Assembly (NCBI RefSeq): GCF_025118155.1
Contig: NW_026251438.1
Span: 58,290-122,289, forward strand
DNA: 64,000 bases
Reading direction: 5' to 3'
Source: Cokeromyces recurvatus
Lineage: Eukaryota; Mucoromycota; Mucoromycetes; Mucorales; Mucoraceae
The notes beneath the pieces are model-generated. The model saw only the letters and a list, made by a program, of their open reading frames with translations, was not told where the DNA came from and did not search any database. This document shows, one piece after another, positions 38,833-50,422 of the stretch. The translations under genes and the position numbers were made by a program. The number at the start of each line of letters is the position of its first letter. Within the stretch, counting starts at the first letter, position 1.

Positions 38833-38934
38833 AACTGTAGAGAGCAAATATAAAATCGTCACGTATATTTTCAATTCCTTAATATCATTCTTCTTTTCTT
38901 TTTCTTTTTTTTTTTTAATTTTTACTAAATATCA

Positions 38935-39024
38935 ATGAACATATTTCGATTAGTAGCGGATTTAATGCATTTAGCATCTATTATTATTTTACTTTTAAAG
39001 ATAAAGAAGACTCATTCTTGTGTT

Positions 39025-39062
<38 letters not shown>

Positions 39063-39716
39063 TTTTAAATGCATTCATCGCCTAATATGATTTGATAGGC
39101 ATATCGTTCAAGACACAACTGCTATACTCTATAGTTTTCCTGACACGTTATTTAGACTTATTCGTTACCAAAATTTCAATCTATAATACTATTATGAAGA
39201 TGTTTTTTATTACATCCTCATTATATATTTTGTATCTTATGTATTTCAAGTATAAAGCTACTTATGATGCAGTCTTGGATACCTTTCGTATTGAATATCT
39301 TTTAATTGGATCTACTGTTTTCAGTCTTGCAACTACTTCTTACTATACAGTATTAGAGGTGAGGAATATAGATATATATTTGTCTTTTTTTTTTCTTTTT
39401 TCTTACTTTACAAAAAAAGTTTGCGTGGACTTTTTCAATTTGGTTAGAATCTGTGGCTATTTTACCCCAATTATTCATGCTGCAACGAACAGGAGAAGCG
39501 GAGACGATAACGACGCATTATTTATTTGCCTTAGGGGCGTATAGAGGACTTTATTTGATAAATTGGATTTATAGATTTGTCAGTGAAGGACACAAAGATT
39601 GGATTGCCTGGATTGCAGGTTTTATACAGACAGCACTATACAGTGATTTCTTTTATATCTATTATACTAAAGTTCTTAATGGTGAAAAATTTGAATTACC
39701 AAAGTATGAGTGGTAA
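38935..39716 (+). CDS. ERD2: ER lumen protein-retaining (KDEL/HDEL) receptor
   Basis: Three exons: 38935-39025, 39099-39358 and 39420-39716, giving 215 residues, the family's standard size. It starts [15 protein letters not shown] and has seven hydrophobic segments. The family motifs [39 protein letters not shown] and NWIYRF are present. This receptor returns HDEL/KDEL-tagged ER proteins from the Golgi in COPI vesicles. Intron 1 begins GT and goes straight into an A run of about 32 nt. Confidence 0.96.
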
Positions 39717-39907
39717 AGTTTTAGTAAATAATGATGAAAAAAACTAACATTTTAAAACAAAAAAAAATATACACATTTATATAATAGGATGGTTTGAGAA
39801 TTTTATTTATTTATCTTTTTCTTTTTCTTTTTCTTTTTCTTTTCTTTTTCTTTTTTTTTATATATACATATATATTTATATATACATCATTTTCTTTTAT
39901 TACCGTT

Positions 39908-41312
39908 ATGTCTGATCACTCATCACATATATCTTCTGAGAAACAAGAGTATTTAAAATTAATAAATGAATTAAACCAGGAAGTGAATCATCATCTTCCA
40001 AAAGATATGCTACAGTTTTGTTTTAATTTCTTTTTAAAGCGATTATTACAAGAGAGATCACAGGCAAGACATGTTTCAAACATGAATTCTTTTTTATTTT
40101 CTCAAGGTATATACACCTATTTATTTTTTTTAAAATAAAATAAAATAAAATAAAATAAAAATAAAAATTCTTATTATACATTATAAAGATAATAGTAAAA
40201 ATCCAACTGATACCACTCTGGAGGACACTTTTAATACTACTTTTGATGAAAATATCAATAGTAATGACCAAGAGTATTTTGTATCAGACAATTCACCTAA
40301 TCTCAATGACGCATATCTTAGAAATCGTAGGATATCAGTCAGTGCAGAATCCATGCAACCTACGCATGTAAAAGCTACTAGCTTGACTGATAAAAAAAGA
40401 CCAGAAGCAAAATCAAAATCTGAAATTGATTTGATTATCACTTCTTTAAAGAGTCATTTTTTTTTAAAATCAATCGAGGAAGAACAACGTAATGAAATTA
40501 TTGACTGTATGGAACAACGGAGATTCCAAACAGGTGAAGCAGTCATTGAACAAGGTGATGTGGGTGATTTTTTTTACATTGTATCCTCTGGTACTCTAGA
40601 TTGCTTTGTGGATGGTATGCTTGTAACAAACTATCAAAGAGGTGATAGCTTTGGAGAATTAGCCTTGATGCATAATACCCCTCGTGCCGCTACTATCAAA
40701 ACAACCTCTGAGACACTACTTTGGGCTCTAGATCGGGTCTCCTTTCGTTCTATCTTAATCGAAAGTAATGCTCAGAAACGCATTATGTTTGAAAAATTTC
40801 TAGAAGGCATCCCTCTCTTTAAGTCATTGAAAAGTTCTGAGATACATAAAATTGCAGATTCTTTAAAGCCTGTTAGCTTCCGTGATGGTGATTTCATTTT
40901 AAGGCAAGGCGATACAGGTGATCATTTTTATTTGATTGAGCGTGGTGAAGTCCTCTGTTATCAAGCTACAGAAGATGGTCAGCCACAATTAGTGAATAAA
41001 TTGAAGAAAGGAGATTATTTTGGAGGCAAGTATATATACATATATGTATATATATATATATATATGTAAAGGACAAAAAAAAAAAAAAAAGGATAAAGAA
41101 GGTAATGATAAACATACAACTAATAGTACTCTTGTTTAGAACTTGCATTATTGACAGATAGACCGAGAGCTGCAACAGCTGTTGCAAAAGGTGATCTTAA
41201 GTGCGTCACCTTAGGAAAAGCTGCGTTCACTCGATTGTTGGGCCCTGTTATGGATATTCTTAAACGTAATACTACTAATTATCATGCTATTCTTAAAGAA
41301 GTTCATTCATAA
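39908..41312 (+). CDS. cAMP-dependent protein kinase regulatory subunit
   Basis: Exons 39908-40106, 40189-41025 and 41140-41312 give 402 residues. The N-terminus has a dimerisation/docking helix ([20 protein letters not shown]). The inhibitor site is [11 protein letters not shown], an RRxS form that PKA itself phosphorylates. Two cyclic-nucleotide domains follow, with phosphate-binding cassettes [15 protein letters not shown] and [15 protein letters not shown]. The second cassette is built across intron 2, which has a GC donor (GGAG|GCAAGT) and a normal AG end; no GT donor keeps the frame. The stop lies 25 nt from the stop of the convergent NSRP1-like gene. Confidence 0.95.
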
Positions 41313-41337
41313 ATAAATAAATAAATAATTTATTTAT

Positions 41338-42548
41338 TTATTTATTTTGATTTTTTTTTTCTGCCTCCAATTTTTGTTTCTTTCTTGCTAAATAACGCTC
41401 TCGAGCACTCATGGCAGCATCTTCTGTTGTACGTTTAGCAACTGCCTTTTGTTCAACTTCTTTTCGTTTTCTTTCTTCTTCTTCTTCTTCCTTCTTTTTA
41501 AGTTCCAACATTTGTTTCTCCACTTCTTTACTAAGACGTTCACGTTCATCCTTACTTTTACCTTGTCTTCTTCGTGATTCATATTCTTCTAACTTTTTAC
41601 GCTTATACCTTTCATATTCTTCTACTCTTTCTTTGATACGTTCATCTGAGGCAGCCAAGGATTTAAGAGAACCAAACTTGGGCTTCACATTCAGACCTGC
41701 ACCCAGTAATTGTCTTTTATCTACAATTTCGTTATTATCGTTCACAATCACATTCTTTCCTTCTCTTTTCGCCTGTTCAACCAATTTAGTTTCGTCGTCT
41801 ATATTAGAGTCAACTAGAGTAGATTGATTTGAATTTTTATTTTTGCTTCGTTCTGCTATTGCCTTCATCATGGCTTGATGCTCTGCTTCTTTTCTTTCGA
41901 GTACTTGCTTATAAAATGTATCCATTCCTCTATTTTTTTCTGCTAATGCTTCTCGTTCTCTTTCCTCTCTTTCAATACGTTCTAATTCTGCCTTTTGCTT
42001 TTTAAAACTATCAAACAAGTTAATATGTATATTAATGTATACAAGAATATAAATTTAAAAAAAAAAACTTACGACTCAGTAATAAAAACTTCTTTGCCAG
42101 CAAATTCTTCACCTTCTTCTTCTCTTTCTCTTGCTACTTTCTTTTCTTCAGCAATTAGACGATCTCTTTTTCGTATCTCTGCCATCTCTAGCAATCCTGT
42201 AATATATTTTGGCTTTTTTGAATCTGGTTTTAAAGCCTCCTTTTTCTTTCGTTCAACCTCTTTTAAATCATCATAAACAGCATCATAATCAAAGATGGTT
42301 GGATCTTCTTCTAAGGCTTTAGCTTGCTCTTCGGCAATTTTTTTTGTCATTGTATTATAGCCAGACAATTGTCGATTAACTTGTGTTCTTGCTTTTTGAT
42401 TCTTTTTAGAATTTGATTCATTTTGTAATGTATCCTCTTCTTCGTTTTCTAATTCATCATCAGTAGTATTAGCGAATGCACTTGGTTTACGAAGAATGGT
42501 GGAATTAATTGGTGCTTTTTTCTTTTGTAAATTCAATCCAAATTTCAT
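41338..42548 (-). CDS. NSRP1: NSRP1-like nuclear speckle splicing regulator
   Basis: Two exons read from the right, 42073-42548 and 41338-42007, give 381 residues. It starts MKFGLNLQKKK and has an acidic region, then the conserved block EEDPTIFDYDAVYDDLKEVE, and KYITGLLEMAEIRKRDRLIAEE before VFITES. These are hallmarks of the CCDC55/NSRP1 (DUF2040) family, which acts in alternative splicing in animals. The C-terminal half is a highly charged coiled coil (Lys/Glu/Arg). The leader contains a T run of 58 nt on the coding strand, ending six bases before the ATG. It shares a roughly 200-nt divergent promoter with the S29 gene. Confidence 0.85.
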
Positions 42549-42550
42549 TC

Positions 42551-42554
<4 letters not shown>

Positions 42555-42612
<58 letters not shown>
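42555..42612. repeat. Poly(A), 58 nt, in the NSRP1-like leader
   Basis: Seen directly; on the coding strand it is poly(T) followed by ACAAG and the start codon. Confidence 0.9.
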
Positions 42613-42614
<2 letters not shown>

Positions 42615-42748
42615 TAAAAAAAAAGGTATATTAATTTTATTGGGCCTACTTTAATGTCCGACGTCCCTTCAATTTTTTAAAAAATAAAAAAAATTTTTTT
42701 CTGTTTTGCTGTTTTTTTTTTCTTCTTCCTCTAATTCGTTATATAAAA

Positions 42749-43044
42749 ATGGTTCACGCTAACGTTTGGAATTCTCACCCCAAGTCCTATGGTAAAGGTT
42801 CTCGTCAATGGTAAGTTGAAATGAAGGGAGGAAAAAAAAAAAAAAAAAAAAAAAACTAATGATGTGTCTAGTCGTGTTTGTGCCCATCGTGCCGGTTTGA
42901 TCCGTAAATACAACTTGAACATCTGCCGTCAATGTTTCCGTGAATATGCTAACGATATTGGTTTCCACAAGGTAATTAATTAACTATCATTAAATTAAAC
43001 GTATCTAATATTTTTTTATTTTTATACAAATATAGTACCGTTAA
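42749..43044 (+). CDS. RPS29: 40S ribosomal protein S29 (uS14)
   Basis: Three exons, 42749-42810, 42872-42971 and 43036-43044, encode 56 residues: the exact family length. The start is [20 protein letters not shown]. The zinc knuckle is CRVC and CRQC, and the protein ends DIGFHKYR. The third exon codes only Tyr-Arg-stop. The 5' leader is pyrimidine-rich (TTTTCTTCTTCCTCT), as is common for ribosomal protein genes. It is part of the small ribosomal subunit near the decoding head. Confidence 0.97.
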
Positions 43045-43729
43045 ATTTTGATATATGGCTGTTAAAATATAAAAAATGGGCCATTTGTGATATTTATATA
43101 TATACACACACAAAAAAAAAATTAAATAAAACCTTTTCTTTTGTGGAAACAGATGTCAAAATGTCAAAATTATTGAAAAAATGAATTTTGAATGTGTGTG
43201 TGTGTGTGTGTATTTTAAGGAGAGTTAAAGGATAATTGTTCATAAAATAATAAAAATAATAATAAAGTTCTTTATCAAGTTATTAAAAGATGATAAACCT
43301 TTGTAAAACTGGTAAAAGAGAGAGGAATATTATAATAAAACAGTCCTACATGTGTTAATAATAATTAAAAAAGTAGATTATGAATTCTTTTTTTTTTTTT
43401 CTTATAAATGTATATGAAACGATTGATTTTATGAAATGAAAAGAATTTTATACAAATACACATTTCTTTTTCAATTAAAGAAATCTTGAAATACCAAAAT
43501 TTCATATTTGGCAAGCTTAAATAATATCTTTTTAATATCTTTGATAACGATCATTGAGAGCAGGTGAATGATGTACGCAGATCTGCAGAAGTTTTTTTTT
43601 CTTTTGAACATTTAAAAAAAAGACTTTTAATTGTCATTAAAACTAAACGTAGTCCATAATAGTCGATTTAAATTTCTTTATGAATGTCAAAAAGTTTAAG
43701 AAGCACTTAAAGAGCTTCTCTCTCTCTCT

Positions 43730-43778
<49 letters not shown>

Positions 43779-44700
43779 TTAAAAACAAAAATTAGAGTGT
43801 AGCTATTGTAATCTTTAATGTTGATTTTCTTTTTGTAATAGTGATCTCATATACAATAAAGTATAAGAAATAAATACACGTTGTTGATTTTCATGCGTTT
43901 ACTAAAACCTTACATAGTATTTCTAGTATTCGTATTAAATTACTCCTTAAATAATAATTCTTTATTGTAAGTTAATACAATTCATATTCCCCCTCAGTTC
44001 TGACATGATATCCTTTTAGATAACAGCAGCTTATAAATATTCCTTTATTATTTCAAGATAGTAATAATAAACGTTTGGGAAAGAGAGATCTAGAAGATTG
44101 TCTAATCCTTAATCTTGTGCTTTACTATTCTTGATTCTAAATGTACACGACAAGACTTGCATCGCAAGAATTATCAAATTAAAGCTTCTCTAATAGAAAA
44201 AAAAACAGGCTCTTTTTCTTTTATAGAAATACCAGTTACATATGCTACAGTTATTAATTTTACTTCTTTCAAGCAGGAGAAACAGCTGTTTGATATTAAC
44301 TTGAAAATTAATAAAAGATATTAGACTATAAATAGTTTTTTTTTTTTTTTCAAGAAGCTCTGTACAAAAATGGAAAAAAATAGGAGAAATTTAAAATAGA
44401 ACAGTTGTAGAAATCATTTGTTATGTAAGGATTGTTTAAACGGCATTTTAAACCAGAATTTGTTAAAAGGTAATAATTCGTTTAATGATCTATAAGAAGA
44501 AGGAAAAAGAAAGAAAGAAGCTATTAGAGCATTACAAAAAGTAAAATTAAATGCTGCTTGACTTGTTGACATAGTGAGAAATTAGGACATTGATCAAAAT
44601 AGAAGGTATTAAAAAAGGTAAAACAATAAATATCAAGTTTTTTTTTTTTTTAAGGGGCAAACTAAAAAACAAGAAAAGGTCAAATTAGTTATTTTTCACA
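43045..44700. other. Gene-free AT-rich spacer
   Basis: No gene seen. It has a TG repeat near 43196-43211 and a CT tract followed by a T run of about 46 nt at 43715-43777. Confidence 0.5.
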
Positions 44701-45698
44701 TTATATATAATAATACTTTACATAATTACTCGGTACAATACCAATTGTACCATCTCGTTTCTTGGCCTGCCACCAGTTTCCACTCTTATTTAAAATTTCG
44801 AGAACTTCATCTTTAGCAAAAGAAAGTTCATTTGGATCTTCAGGATTTGCTGTATCTAATATTTCAGAAGATAGAAATATGCAGTCAGTTAGTATAGTAT
44901 AGTAAAATAGAATGCTTTGATATGTTACTAACATGGATGTAATGCAGTTACTGTAATTGTAGGCTGTGGCATCATGATAGGTGATACAATATGTATTGAA
45001 GATGGAGGATGTTCAGGTGAACTTAATGCAACTTTACTTTCTTTTGGACTGGTGTGAATTTGCACCCTATTTACTGTATTATTCGTATTTACTGTGAATT
45101 GAGAATAAATAAATTGATTTACAAATGAATCTTCTGTACTTCCAAATAAAATAACCCAAAAGAACTTTGTATTTTTTTAAACATATTAATAAACTTGAAT
45201 CACATGACATCATATAACACACTTACTTCTATGATAATTAATATGATAGCGCCTGCACTAGTAGCTTGATCACCACTTGAATGAAAGAATAATAATTGGT
45301 CGATATATATTGTTAATAATGCAATACTAACTCCCAAAAAGACTAAAAACTAATATTAAATATTAAAAAAAAGAAGAAGAGATGAATATGAGAGACTTTA
45401 TAAATTCAGATAGAGTTTACCATAAGTTGATAATGATGGAAAACCTGTCTCCAAATACTAAATAAAATGCTACCAACTAAAAGTAATTCATAAATTATGA
45501 TCCACCAAATAACACCACCTCTTCCCGCAATACATGCTCCAATAAATGTGATAAACCAGCCTATCTTTATATAAAATAGATTCAATAAATAAAAAAAAAA
45601 GCATATCCTCTATTTTTACACTTCTTTCTTACCACTGACATTATAAAGGATATAAGAACGATAGGACTATTTTTAATATGGGCTCTATTTAGTTGCAT
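44701..45698 (-). CDS. SHO1: SHO1-type osmosensor, copy 2
   Basis: Five exons read from the right: 45633-45698, 45421-45564, 45227-45349, 44933-45164 and 44701-44855, giving 239 residues. Four hydrophobic segments precede a linker and an SH3 domain. The SH3 has [27 protein letters not shown] and GIVPSNYV. Shared features with copy 1 include FFW(I/V)IL(L/F)GS at the start of exon 4, the same intron positions and phases, and the same GTTAGT donor before the SH3 exon. The linker is about 30 residues shorter. The two are paralogues; which one feeds the HOG pathway cannot be told. Confidence 0.9.
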
Positions 45699-45851
45699 TC
45701 TTTATTTATTATTATTAAAAGAAAGGAAGAAAAAAGATATTATAATACTTTTTTTTTGTTTGTAACATCACACTAAATTTATATCAGGTAACGCAAATAT
45801 AAGGGCAGTAGCAAGCTGTCTGCAGCTTGTTACTGTTGAATAAGGTGGTGC

Positions 45852-45882
45852 TCCCTCCCTCCCTCCCTCCCTCTCCCTTCAC
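45852..45882. repeat. (CCCT)n tract
   Basis: A CCCT repeat between the divergent SHO1 copy 2 and NDUFS5-like genes; it is unusually GC-rich for this window. Confidence 0.8.
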
Positions 45883-46097
45883 CCCCCTCCTTAAAATCTT
45901 TTTATTAAATGCTTTATTCTTTCTTTGTTGTTCATACTTATTTAAAATTCCGGTGTAAGTAAGACGTCACGGCAACCCTGCCCATTTGGTGGTTATTGTT
46001 TGTGGGGGGTCGGATTTTATTTACAAACCAAATCTATTCACTCCCAACTTTTTTTTTTCTTCCTTATTAAAGCTTATATATTTTTAAACAACAAAAA

Positions 46098-46579
46098 ATG
46101 GCTTCTGGTTTTGGTTTAGACGGTGGTATGTTTTAAATATATATAAAAAAAAAAAAAGAATAATAATTTATACTTGAAATATGAAATTTTTGTACTTTAA
46201 ATAGGTCGTGGTCGATGTTTTCATTTTTGGCAGGAATTCAATAAATGTTATGCTACTGCTGATCTTCCTCAACAATGTCTTGATCAACGCGATGACTATT
46301 TTGAATGTCTTCACCACACCAAAGAGGTAATAAATGAATAAATATATATATATATATATATATATTTACATATATATTAAACTCTTCAAGTTATCTTAGT
46401 ATGCTCGAATGGCACATATCAAGGCAGAGGAATTAAAGCAAATTCAAAAAAGAAGACTTGAACAAGAAAAGGCAAAGAAAGAAGCTTCAAGTGCAGCAGA
46501 TTCAAATATGCCAAAATTAAAATTAATTGACCAACCAGGTGCTGCTGCTGCTGCTACTGACGCAAAGGCAAGCGCATAA
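46098..46579 (+). CDS. NDUFS5: NADH:ubiquinone oxidoreductase subunit NDUFS5-like (twin CX9C)
   Basis: Exons 46098-46125, 46205-46326 and 46400-46579 give 109 residues. The start MASGFGLDGG followed by RCFHFWQEFNKCY, then QQCLDQRDDYFECLHHTKE, shows the paired cysteines of a CHCH protein. The FGLDGGRGRCF start and CLHHTKE motif match the 15-kDa complex I subunit NDUFS5 rather than COX6B or COA6. It is imported by the Mia40 route and sits on the intermembrane-space face of complex I. The C-terminal tail is charged, then Ala-rich. Confidence 0.82.
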
Positions 46580-46724
46580 TAGAATTTCGTCAACTTATCC
46601 TCACATAACAACCCATATTTAACGATATCATTCAACACAAACGAACAAATAAAGAAAGGGAGGAAGGGAAGGAAGGAGAGAAATGAAGTTTATAGTTGTA
46701 TATTAATAAAAGTGTATATGTATG

Positions 46725-46772
46725 TGTATGCATGTATGTTTGTATGCATGTATGTTTGTATGCATGTATGTA
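46725..46772 (+). repeat. Three 16-nt tandem repeats in a likely 3' UTR
   Basis: The unit TGTATGCATGTATGTT occurs three times in a row, the last with a final A. It is about 145 nt after the NDUFS5-like stop codon. Confidence 0.85.
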
Positions 46773-48338
46773 TACGTTTTTTTATTTATTTGAAAACTAC
46801 ATAAAATCAACGTCCAATCATCCTCATGATAATGATCAAATTCAAATTGTAGATAATGTCTTTATTTATTTTCCTTCAGTGTTACTAGGATGCATTTTAT
46901 ATGAATATTCGTTAATTGTGTAGCTTAATTTATTATATTATGCATTCAACTTGGAGAGGATAAGCTTTAGTCATTCTCTTCTTGTATTAACAAAAATAGT
47001 CACATATACGTGACAATGTGCATAGTAGCCATGTTAATTATCATTTATATAGAGCCATTTATAGTAAAGCCTCTGAATAAAAGATCAAATGATGATTCAG
47101 TATTAGAATACCTTAAAAATAAATAAATAGAAACTAACCCTGTTATTATGCGATTCTTTTAGAACTAGGTCTTCATACATTAATTTCTTCTGTTTTGTAT
47201 AATTATAATAAATGCATCAGCTAATAAACGTTTCTGCATTCACTGTGTCAACTTGTACATGGTGAGCAAATCGAAAAATAAAAAAAAAGTAGAAGCTGTA
47301 CATTCTAAATTGTACTAGATGTTACTCAAGTATTCAGTTGTTAGGTAGTGTCGGTTGTTTTGACAACCACCTACTTGTTACTAAACAACGATAGTAATCC
47401 TAGTAACCGCATAGGCCCTTATATAAATCATTTGCTTCTTATATTCATCTTCTTTTCTCGTTCATTGAATTGCCGTAAAACTTTGTATATAACTAGAGTC
47501 AAATTCCTACTTTATATGTCTGTTTAATAATTATTAAAAAGTAAAGGCCTTTGCTAAATTAAATTATAGTATTGCTAAGTTTTTAAAAAAGAAAAAAAAA
47601 GCTATATAGGATTTGTTAAAGATATCAAAATATATAGATAGTAATGTTTTCAATGATATTAAATAACATGAGTCTTCGTCAGTTTATACAATCGACAACA
47701 GCAATGTTTGGGGAAATCATCAGATTAGTGTACGACATTCAATAGTGTGAATTGGTAACCAGAGTATAGGATCTAAAGGCAAATTTAGATAGCAATTGAG
47801 TAAAAAGCATCTTATAAATAGACTGGAGCGCCTGCTAAAATATATGTATATATACATGTATATATATTTGATAATCCAGTTTCTTTTTATTTTGTTTTAT
47901 AGATAGTATGGTAGTAGCAATATGAAAGAAGCTTAAAGTTATTGTTTTTTTTTTGATTTTTGGTAGCTTTTGAAAATTGAATAATCTCTTTGAATAAGAT
48001 AAATAGTTATTAATATTCTTCCCCCTCCCCTTTTGAGTACTACTGATATAGCCTACTTTTAAACAAAAAGGAAAATAAGCTTTTAATTATAAAGTCTTAG
48101 AAGCCCGCATAAGATTATTTAACTACTAAAAGTAAAAGCCATATGAAAGTATTCCTGTGGATAAATATTCTCATCAGTCATCATCTTGTATTACTGAAGC
48201 ATAAATGGCAACAACTGTTGAAGATTGTCACTACTAGATTATTTATTCTCAAGCGTACTTGAACAAATGAAACAAAAGAAAGTGAATGTGATATTTCAAA
48301 GAAAGCTTATATAGACATAAAAGTCAATGCGTCGTCTA

Positions 48339-48340
<2 letters not shown>

Positions 48341-48396
<56 letters not shown>
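48341..48396. repeat. Poly(T), 56 nt
   Basis: Uninterrupted T run seen directly in the spacer. Confidence 0.9.
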
Positions 48397-48399
<3 letters not shown>

Positions 48400-48697
48400 T
48401 TGATCTCTTAATTAGTCTGCAAGGAAACCAATATTAGACTGTCTTCAAAATTTTCGATCACGTCTTGTTTAATTAGGTTAAAATTTTGTACGACGATGAA
48501 AATGAAGATTACTTGAGTTGTTATTAAGGTATCATTACACAAACAAAATATGATTTACTTTAATGTGTAATTCTGTGACAGTATTTTGAATTTGTCATAA
48601 AATACCCTTTTTTTTTCTTTGGTGAATGTGTATATCTCTTTTATTTTATTTTATCTTTTGTTTTACTTTTGTTTCTGTTTTTTTTTTTAGATCAAAT

Positions 48698-50279
48698 ATG
48701 AATCATGATATTTCATCATTTTGGCTTATTTGTGATAATCAAACCTGTCACTGTGACTGGAGAGTAACTATAGTAGATTGTAAAGAAAGAGAAACGATGA
48801 TCTATATATATATTATAAACGCAGTCTGTTCTTTAATTAATTCGTTTTTAAGTAATATTCATTATACAACGATCATTGTAATAATAATAAGCAAGAACTG
48901 ACATATACTAAAGTTTCAGGGCTACTATATTATAGGGTGATGTGCAAAGGATTTCCCATTTTTGATTTTGGATCTCAGACTGAACATAAGTATATAATAC
49001 GACCAAAACCAATTGAATCCCTGTTATTTTTTGGTGCAATATTCAACATTCGTAAAAAGAAAAAAAAAAAGTCTAATAATGTATAATGTCATAATATATT
49101 TACTAATAAATATATATAGTTAGATGTATAGATGCTATCTTGTTAGTTACAGATGCAGCACCAAATGCTATATTTAAATCTCGTAAATATGACATATTTA
49201 ACGTCGTATTAGAATAGTTTAGTTATATTATATAAATTTTAGTCTTATATGAGCTTCCTTGGCAATTTGGTATTTGCGCTTTTGCATGTTATCTCTTTGG
49301 TATCGCTCATACAGTATCCAATGTACATATAAGTTTAAAATTCAAAGGTCTTCTATCTACTAACTTTAAATGTATATTTTTATATAGAGTAGTAAATTCA
49401 TTAAAAACAACTGGATAAAAATAACATTCAAAACTGACGTTTTATGTTCGATCATGATCACATTACCTTTTCTTACAAATAATGTGTGTGTAATTGGAGC
49501 TTCCGTTTATGCAGAAAGAGGCGATATGGCTAAAGCAAAAATATTTACAGATATACTTTATTTTCTATGGACAGCTTATTGTTTTACATTAGCCCTCTGT
49601 ATCTTAGTTGCTGGTCTTCGACTAATTGCTATACTAAAGCATCATTTAAAAAATCAAGCAACTCTTGATCCCGATAATAATTCAATTACAGGTAAAATAA
49701 AAAATGGGCTATTTAAGGTAATATATAAATATATAGAAATATACATATTTATATAATATGTAAAGTAGGATAACATTAACGCGTAATTTAATCATAGGTT
49801 AGAATGATTATGTCAATCAGTATCACTTCACTCTTAATATTTTCTTTTATTAAATGTATGTATGGTATTCTGCGAGTTCCTTTATTGAAGACGACAGGAT
49901 TAAACCTCGCTATTGCAATAATATGGACTTTTGATGGTACATTGGCCTCTATTCTTGTTGCAGTAGTTGTCTTTATCAAGTAAGTTTCTTCAAGTTAAAA
50001 TATAAATAATGTATACTAACATACACATACACATAAATATATAAAAGCCCAAAGGCATTGACATCGTTAAATATAACATCAAACAATGATTCCTCAACAA
50101 TAACTAAATCAAATCATTATATAAAAGACGATGATGGGTATTCTTTAAACGATATTAAATATGATGAGAAATACTATCGCTCTTCTTTATCAATACAAAA
50201 AATTGAACCTGCCTGTATTTTACCATCATCCCATTTTGAACATTCTTCTAGCTCCATATCCGCTACACAACTTCTATGA
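48698..50279 (+). CDS. Multi-pass membrane protein of unknown function
   Basis: Seven exons: 48698-48851, 48920-49051, 49120-49182, 49243-49322, 49388-49717, 49798-49979 and 50048-50279, giving 390 residues with all phases matched. The N-terminus is short and outside-like, with four cysteines (LICDNQTCHCDWRVTIVDC). At least six, probably seven, hydrophobic segments follow, including LPWQFGICAFACYLFG, ILYFLWTAYCFTLALCILVA and LNLAIAIIWTFDGTLASILV. The tail of about 75 residues is polar and Ser-rich. The topology resembles a receptor, but no known family motif is seen. It is probably a fungus-restricted membrane protein; the function is unknown. Confidence 0.75.
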
Positions 50280-50422
50280 CATGATTGTTGTACAAAGAAA
50301 CGTGATGATTACCCTAAAATGAGGTTTTGCCACTACTCAAATTTAACCTTCTTCTTTCTCTCTCTTCATTCTCTCTCTCCCCCTTTATTATTATTATTAT
50401 TATTATTCATACTACATGCATA

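Larger units (their letters stand above)
46580..48697. other. Spacer, including the NDUFS5-like 3' UTR
   Basis: Contains a 16-nt tandem repeat (46725-46772) and a T run of 56 nt (48341-48396). No gene seen. Confidence 0.5.

Noticed and set aside
41411..41827. 138-residue plus-strand ORF
   Set aside because: It is the antisense shadow of the Lys/Glu-rich NSRP1-like exon, hence the Ser/Leu-rich translation.
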